From: Bacteroidales bacterium
GTDB taxonomy: Bacteria > Bacteroidota > Bacteroidia > Bacteroidales > Muribaculaceae
Direction: 5' to 3'
Assembly (NCBI GenBank): GCA_014800815.1
Contig: JAAVFI010000049.1
Span: 1 to 64,000 of the forward strand
Length of the DNA: 64,000 nucleotides
Shown: positions 60,977 to 64,000 of the stretch, piece by piece
Layout of the letters: every line of letters begins with the position of its first letter
Position numbering within the stretch: position 1 is the first letter of the stretch
Notes under the pieces: generated by a model
What the model saw: only the letters and a program-made list of their open reading frames with translations
What the model was told of the DNA's origin: nothing
The model's database searches: none
Translations under genes and position numbers: made by a program

Positions 60977-62878
60977 TTAAACTTTTTCTCCGGCTTCGTA
61001 ACCGTCGTCCATAGTCGACGAACTGATTTCCGACCACTTGGGGTTCTGAACGAGATTGTGGTCTTTATAGATGTCGCTGATAGGAATAGGCCAGAGGCAA
61101 GCGTAGTCGGGGAATACGCGTTCTTCAAATACGGTGCGCTGATAGAATACGCTCTTGCCGCGGATATCGTTGACATTCATGCCGTGCATGGGTCCTCCGA
61201 AACACTCGGGAGCTATGCACCAGCGGCAGCCGTCGAGGTAGCGGTGGTCTTCGAAGCAGAGCTCTACCATGCGTTCCTGCTGGATAGCCTTGCGCATTGC
61301 AGCCTGGTCGGCGGGTACGGGCACGAGGCGTGAGCCTGTACCGTACTTGGGGATGCTTGCACGCTCACGGATAATGTTGACGGCGTCGAGCACTTCAGTA
61401 AGGTTGCCGGCATAGTCGGCTTCGTTGAGGGCCTCTGCATAGCCGAGGTAGAATTCGGCCAGACGCATCAGAATCTGTGAGTGTGTCACGTAGGTGCCGG
61501 TCATGGGGTTGGTCTCGGCGTCGATGAACTTGTTGGGGAGATAACCTGTCTGAGAGTAGTTACGGGTCTCGTTCTGGGTACGGCCGGTGTTGCCGCCGTA
61601 GTACATCTGCACTGTCGACTGATTGCTCTTTGCGAAGTACTTCATGTTGTCGAAAGTGATAGTGGCATAGAAGCGGGGCTCGCGGTTGCAGTACATCTTG
61701 AAGGTACCGGGCTGGGTATATCCGTTGTCGCCCTGAGTTACAGAGAAGCCGTCTTCGCTGTAAGAGCCGTCTTCTGCATAGAATTTGCCGTCAGGACCTT
61801 CCTTGATAGGATAGCCGGTAGAGGTGAAGAATGCATCCACCATTTCCTGAGTGGTGCCCCAGCCTGCCCAGCCGTTGACGAAGCGGGGAGAGGGAGCGAG
61901 CTGCGGTTCGTGGAACCCTTCGTTGAAGGGACGTGCCCAGATGATTTCGCTGTTCCACTCGTCCAGGAAGATGTTGCGGTAGAGCTGTACGGCATCAGAG
62001 CCGTTGGCGTAGAGCGAAGGACCGTTGAAGTTGAGCACTGCCTTGCAAGCGGCGGCTGCAGCCTGCCAACGTTCTTTTGCACCATTGTTGGTGTAGTCCA
62101 TGAGCTTGCGGCCGTCAGGATTCTGGAGAGTCTTGAAGATTTCGAGAGTCTGATCCTGATTGTAGAGAGGAGAAGCTGCCGAAAGGAGTGCGCGTGCCTT
62201 GATACCGAGCACGGTGCAGTTGGTCATACGGCCATACTCGATTTTTTCGTCGCGGAAATCGGCGAGGGCTTTCATTGCCACAACTTCGTCGCATTCCTTC
62301 ACGATGTAGTTGAAGCACTCGGAGGCGGTGGAGCGCATGAGCTGCATGTCGGCTACGTCGGCAGTTGCGCTGATGAGGGCGTCGTCGCCGAAGAGTATGC
62401 ACGGACCGTACTGCTGAACGATACGGAGGTAGAACCATGCGCGGAGTGCGCGGGCCTCGGCCTTGCACTTGAGGATTTCGTCTGCTGTAAGCTCGGGATT
62501 CTCGTCGACGTGCTCAAGGAAGTATGTAGCCGCACGGATACCGCGGTAGTAGTGGCGCCAGTAGTTACCGTAGGAGTCGCCTTCCTTATCGGGGGCGAGC
62601 ATGCCGAGGTTGATTTTGGAGATTTCGTATTCGGCGTATGTCACGTCTACTTCGTCGCAGGCACCGGCGAATACGTTGCCGTTACTCCACCAGTTCGGAG
62701 AGCGTATATAGGAGTACACGTTTCCGAGGAAGTTGAGTGTGGAGTTGCGCTTCTGGAATACATCATCCATGGTCTCCTTGTTTTCGGGCTGATTGTCGAG
62801 GAAGTCGGAGCACGACGTGCCGAGAAGCAGGGCGAGAGCGCAAGCGGCGGTATATATTAATGAATTGAAAAGTTTCAT
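60977..62878 (-). CDS. SusD/RagB family nutrient-binding lipoprotein
   Basis: Lipobox GTSCSDFLDNQPENK; RAEAR..RAWFYLRIVQQYG; IRERA...ERMVELCFEDHRYLDGCRW. Confidence 0.96.
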   Translation of the reverse strand: MKLFNSLIYTAACALALLLGTSCSDFLDNQPENKETMDDVFQKRNSTLNFLGNVYSYIRSPNWWSNGNVFAGACDEVDVTYAEYEISKINLGMLAPDKEGDSYGNYWRHYYRGIRAATYFLEHVDENPELTADEILKCKAEARALRAWFYLRIVQQYGPCILFGDDALISATADVADMQLMRSTASECFNYIVKECDEVVAMKALADFRDEKIEYGRMTNCTVLGIKARALLSAASPLYNQDQTLEIFKTLQNPDGRKLMDYTNNGAKERWQAAAAACKAVLNFNGPSLYANGSDAVQLYRNIFLDEWNSEIIWARPFNEGFHEPQLAPSPRFVNGWAGWGTTQEMVDAFFTSTGYPIKEGPDGKFYAEDGSYSEDGFSVTQGDNGYTQPGTFKMYCNREPRFYATITFDNMKYFAKSNQSTVQMYYGGNTGRTQNETRNYSQTGYLPNKFIDAETNPMTGTYVTHSQILMRLAEFYLGYAEALNEADYAGNLTEVLDAVNIIRERASIPKYGTGSRLVPVPADQAAMRKAIQQERMVELCFEDHRYLDGCRWCIAPECFGGPMHGMNVNDIRGKSVFYQRTVFEERVFPDYACLWPIPISDIYKDHNLVQNPKWSEISSSTMDDGYEAGEKV

Positions 62879-62903
62879 ATCCTATATTATATGTGAGTCG
62901 GTA

Positions 62904-64000
62904 TTAGAAGGAGAAGCTAAGGCCGAAGTTGTAAGAGCGGGTGTTAGGATAAGCCGAACCGGTACCCTGACCGAGCTCTACGTCCCAAAGCTTGAAGGAA
63001 GAGAATGTGAGCAGGTTGTAGCCCTGGAAATAAATGCGGGCTGAACTGAGCTGCAGACGGTCGGTGATCTTCTTGGGGATGTTGTAGCCGAAGTCGAAGG
63101 TCTTCATGCGCACGTATGAGCCGTCGCGGAGCCAGAAGGTGGAGTTGGCATAGTTTTCCACGTTTACCAGACCGTAGTCAAGACGGGGCCATTCGGCACC
63201 TACACCCTGATTTTCGGGGGTCCAGCGATTCACGATATTGGCGTAGAGCGAACCCTTTGCCGATTCATCCATGAAGGGCTTGAAGTCGTTGGCGGAGATT
63301 GTGATATCGCACTCTGCCACGCCCTGGAAGAATGCACCTACATAGAAGTTGTTCCAGGTGGCGGTGAAGCCGAAGCCGTAGGTGTAGCGGGGTACGGTAG
63401 GATTGCCTATGTAGCCCTTATCGTAGTCGTCGATTACACCGTCGCCGTTGAGGTCGCGGTAGCGGAGGTCGCCGGGCTGCTGCTTGATACCTTTGAGCTT
63501 GGGCACTGTGGGGTCGGCGATATCAGCTTCGTTGAGGAAGCCTTCGCAGGTATAGCCATAGTTTGAGTAGAGAGAGTGGCCGCGGGAGTTCTGCCATGCG
63601 TAAGGCTTGACAGCGGTATCGTCTTCCACAATTTTATTATGGTTATAAGAGAGGTTGGCGCGGAGCATAAGGCCTACGTTGCCGATATTCTTGGAGTAGT
63701 CGGCGGAGATTTCGTAGCCGGTGTTGTCGATAGTACCGAGGTTGCCGTAGGGCATCGATGTGATACCGATGAAGTCGGGCACGGCTGCGCGGAGGAGGAA
63801 GATATTCTCGCGGTGTTCCTTGAATACGTCAAACGATACATTGAGAGCGGAGTTGAAGAGATAGAGATCGACACCGGCATTCCACTTGGTGGCGATTTCC
63901 CATGTAAGGTCGATAGCCGGACGGCCTACCGATACACCACCCCAGTTGCGGTTGGTGCCGTCGGCACCGAAGCGATAGTTGCCGCCACCGCCTACGGTAG
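62904..64000 (-). CDS. SusC/RagA TonB-linked outer-membrane protein (C-terminal part; 5' end beyond window)
   Basis: Frame stays open to 64000; ...FDVFKEHRENIFLLRAAVPDFIG..., DLNGDGVIDDYDKGYIGNPTVPRYTYGFGFTATWNNF, C-terminal NFGLSFSF. Confidence 0.95.
   Translation of the reverse strand, partial: TVGGGGNYRFGADGTNRNWGGVSVGRPAIDLTWEIATKWNAGVDLYLFNSALNVSFDVFKEHRENIFLLRAAVPDFIGITSMPYGNLGTIDNTGYEISADYSKNIGNVGLMLRANLSYNHNKIVEDDTAVKPYAWQNSRGHSLYSNYGYTCEGFLNEADIADPTVPKLKGIKQQPGDLRYRDLNGDGVIDDYDKGYIGNPTVPRYTYGFGFTATWNNFYVGAFFQGVAECDITISANDFKPFMDESAKGSLYANIVNRWTPENQGVGAEWPRLDYGLVNVENYANSTFWLRDGSYVRMKTFDFGYNIPKKITDRLQLSSARIYFQGYNLLTFSSFKLWDVELGQGTGSAYPNTRSYNFGLSFSF

Noticed and set aside
61481-62860. 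459-aa plus-strand ORF opposite SusD
   Set aside because: Antisense shadow ORF; SusD is unambiguous.

Overview
The window looks like a Bacteroidales chromosome, plausibly Muribaculaceae-like (judged from protein style and promoter motifs; I could not test taxonomy). It has three parts. (A) 1-21.9 kb, minus strand, core genes: tRNA-Thr(TGT)-Tyr(GTA)-Gly(TCC)-Thr(GGT)-tuf-tRNA-Trp-secE-nusG-rplK-rplA-rplJ-rplL-rpoB-rpoC, then ruvA and a giant sprA (type IX secretion/gliding). (B) 22-29.8 kb, mixed: a PorT-like barrel, an orphan HsdR N-terminal-domain protein, holA, a PCMD-like protein, rpsF-rpsR-rplI, an AlbA_2-type ATP-binding gene broken by an in-frame stop and bracketed by 34-bp direct repeats, an HxlR regulator, and a small redox locus. 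(C) 30-64 kb, a large carbohydrate-utilisation region: a plus-strand hydrolase cluster (GH28, an uncharacterised alpha/alpha-barrel hydrolase, two GH2, an aldo/keto reductase) converging on a minus-strand PUL (SusC-SusD-SusE, two multi-CBM proteins, GH97, two GH76, GH43, a GH92-like lipoprotein and an HTCS). Most interesting signals: (1) the 34-bp direct repeat that regenerates the hxlR 3' end on both sides of the AlbA_2 gene; (2) a GH92 homologue that appears to have lost both catalytic motifs but keeps a surface-lipoprotein signal; (3) C-terminal T9SS-like sorting motifs on six consecutive PUL proteins, including two with no catalytic domain; (4) an HTCS promoter embedded in a perfect 11-bp-arm palindrome; (5) a structured 344-nt rplL-rpoB intergenic leader. 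Family assignments come from recalled motifs; no database search was run.
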